64,000 nt of DNA, taken from Paratinospora sagittata. Lineage: Eukaryota > Streptophyta > Magnoliopsida > Ranunculales > Menispermaceae. This document shows positions 62,290-64,000 of this stretch, one piece after another (position 1 is the first letter of the stretch; each line of letters begins with the position of its first letter). Under the pieces are notes generated by a model that ran no database searches, was not told the DNA's origin, and saw only the letters and a list, made by a program, of their open reading frames with translations. Location: the NCBI GenBank assembly GCA_035771175.1, contig CM069606.1:34192816-34256815 (forward strand), given 5' to 3'. Both the position numbers and the translations under genes were made by a program.

Positions 62290-64000
62290 TGGGTTTGGGA
62301 TGTGTTTGACACTTCAGATTTTGGAATACTACTGAGGATAATCCTGAGGTAAGTACCACTATTACACCCTTACATATCAATGACATAGATGATTCTGTGG
62401 GATATGTTTTACCTCCCAGGTATAATCGCGACAAGCCACCTAATAGATATTCTCCAGATATTGAAGAAAGAAGGTCGAGGTATCCGATTGCTAACTATGT
62501 ATCCACCGAGAAACTCTCTGAACCTCTTAAGAATTTTGCACAGGAACTCTCCACATGTCAGATTCCTACTAGTGTTCATGAGGCATTGGCAAATCCAAGA
62601 TGGACCCGAGCTATAGAGGAAGAAATGGAGGCACTACTAAAAAATGATACGTGGACTCTTGTTCCATTACCTGAAGGAAAACAGACAGTGGGATGCAAAT
62701 GGGTGTTCTCCATTAAACACAAAGCAGATGGATCTATTGAGCGGTACAAAGCGAGACTAGTAGCGATGGGATATACGCAGACATATGGGGTTGATTACTA
62801 GGAGACTTTCTCACCTGTAGGCAAGTTGAATACCGTTAAAGTGTTATTGTCCCTTGCAGCAAATCTTGATTGGCCTTTGCATCAATTTGATGTGAAAAAT
62901 GCTTTTCTCAACGGTGACCTCCAAGAAGAGGTGTATATGGATGTTCCTCCAGGTTATATAGCTTCTTCAGATAATGGAGTGGTGTGTAAATTGCAGCGAG
63001 CATTGTACGGACTTAAGCAATCACCGCGAGCATGGTTTGGAAGGCTTAGCTTGGCAATGAAGAAATATGGCTTCCAACAAAGTAACTCTGATCACACTTT
63101 GTTCTTGAAGCATCAGTTGGGTAAGGTAACGTCTCAGATAGTCTATGTAGATGACATGATTATTACAGGAGATGATGAAGAAGAAATCTCTCTACTTCAA
63201 AAGCAATTAGCAACTGAATTTAAGATGAAGAATCTGGGAGGACTCAAGTATTTCTTGGGAATTGAAATTGCTAGGTCTAAGCAAAGTATATTTCTTTCTC
63301 AACGGAAATACATATTAGACTTGCTAACCGAAGTAGGGATGTTGGAGTGTAGACCTGCAGACACCCCCATTGTTCAAAATCACAAACTTAGAGAATACCC
63401 AGACCAAGTACCAACAGATAAAGGTATCTACCAAAGATTAGTTGCGAGTGTGGAGATATTGCATACCAAAGATTAGTTGAAATTTTTTTATCTCTCTCAT
63501 ACTCGTCCAGATATTGCATACGCTGTGAGTGTTGTAAGTCAGTTTATGCATAATCCAAGTAAAAGCCACATGGAAGCAGTGATTCGAATACTTCGATACT
63601 TGAAGTCATCTCCAGGCAAGGGGCTTATGTTCTCAAAGCATAACAGTCAGTTGATGGTTTATGGATATACGGATGCAGATTGGGCAGGTAATATCACTGA
63701 TAGAAAGTCCACCTCGGGATATTTTACATTTGTTGGAGGAAATCTTGTAACCTGGAGAAGCAAGAAGCAAAAAGTGGTAGCTTTGTCAAGTGCAGAAGCT
63801 GAGTTTAGGGGAATGGCTAAAGGTCTTTGTGAACTCCTTTGGCTAAGAAAGCTACTTACTGAAATTGGGTTTGCTCCTAACTCTGAGATGGATCTTTTAT
63901 GTGACAATAAAGCTGCAATTGCAATTTTTCATAATCCCATTCAACATGATCGTACTAAACATGTGGAGGTAGATCGACACTTCATCAAGGAAAATCTTGA
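62290..64000 (+). mobile_element. Ty1/copia retrotransposon, copy D (5'-truncated, cut by window edge)
   Basis: Pol region of a third copia family in + sense. The integrase C-terminal linker starts near 62300 (TTEDNPEVSTTITPLHINDI) and RT-RNase H continues to the window end. LTR and gag are not visible on the left. No left border or TSD seen. It lies in intron 2 of the GTPase gene, same strand. Confidence 0.85.
62397..64000 (+). pseudogene. Copia copy D RT-RNase H
   Basis: RT motifs are [48 protein letters not shown] and the catalytic YVDDMIITG. RNase H motifs are [34 protein letters not shown] and HDRTKHVEVDRHFIKE up to the edge. A TAG stop at ~62800 replaces Q before ETFSPV. A short local duplication of TACCAAAGATTAGTTG at ~63427 and ~63463, followed by a T-run, shifts the frame and removes GRLIYL. 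Not functional. Confidence 0.88.

Overview
The window is nuclear DNA of a flowering plant, most likely a eudicot; the species cannot be fixed from the sequence. The evidence is AT-rich DNA, GT-AG split genes whose proteins match plant families, and a dense, nested load of plant transposons. There is no sign of a bacterial, organellar or viral genome. Three host genes are present. (1) A plant SMUBP2/IGHMBP2-like (Upf1-type) superfamily 1 helicase on + is visible as its last 12 exons (484-35758). The exons join in frame with canonical splice sites and keep all helicase motifs. Its 5' end lies left of the window. (2) A single-exon DREB2F-like AP2/ERF transcription factor lies on - at 37052-37927, convergent with the helicase. 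(3) The first two exons of a probable plastid Der/EngA-type GTPase lie on + (57306-60589). Its GTPase domains must lie beyond the right edge.

Layout. 1-36 kb: helicase exons separated by transposon-swollen introns. Intron 3 (8.4 kb) holds an L1 tail, a hAT MITE and a Ty1/copia copy (copy A). Intron 5 (6.7 kb) holds a 5'-truncated L1 split by a solo LTR. Intron 6 (14.2 kb) holds an old copia (copy C) split by a younger copia (copy B, same family as A), then a SINE and AT-rich repeats. 36-40 kb: tandem repeats, the DREB gene and a small MITE. 40.4-47.5 kb: a Mutator-like element with ~118-bp terminal inverted repeats. In it a transposase N-terminus runs directly into a plant mobile domain (PMD) gene, and that gene is split by a second solo LTR. 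47.5-48.4 kb: two MITEs. 48.4-52.9 kb: AT-rich DNA without recognised genes. 52.9-56.1 kb: a SINE-like unit split by an internally deleted gypsy element with 2.2-kb LTRs. 56.6-57.0 kb: a long foldback hairpin just upstream of the GTPase gene. 57.3-64 kb: the GTPase exons among RTE and L1 fragments, then a 5'-truncated copia cut by the window edge.

The host genes do not form a pathway together. The main story is structural: insertions can be ordered by nesting and by matching target-site duplications (TSDs). The strongest leads are copia B, which is inserted with a perfect TSD although it lacks its 3' LTR; the Mutator transposase-PMD fusion; the defects shared by copia A and B; and a layout shared by three long LTRs that looks like a splice donor, a conserved motif and an acceptor.
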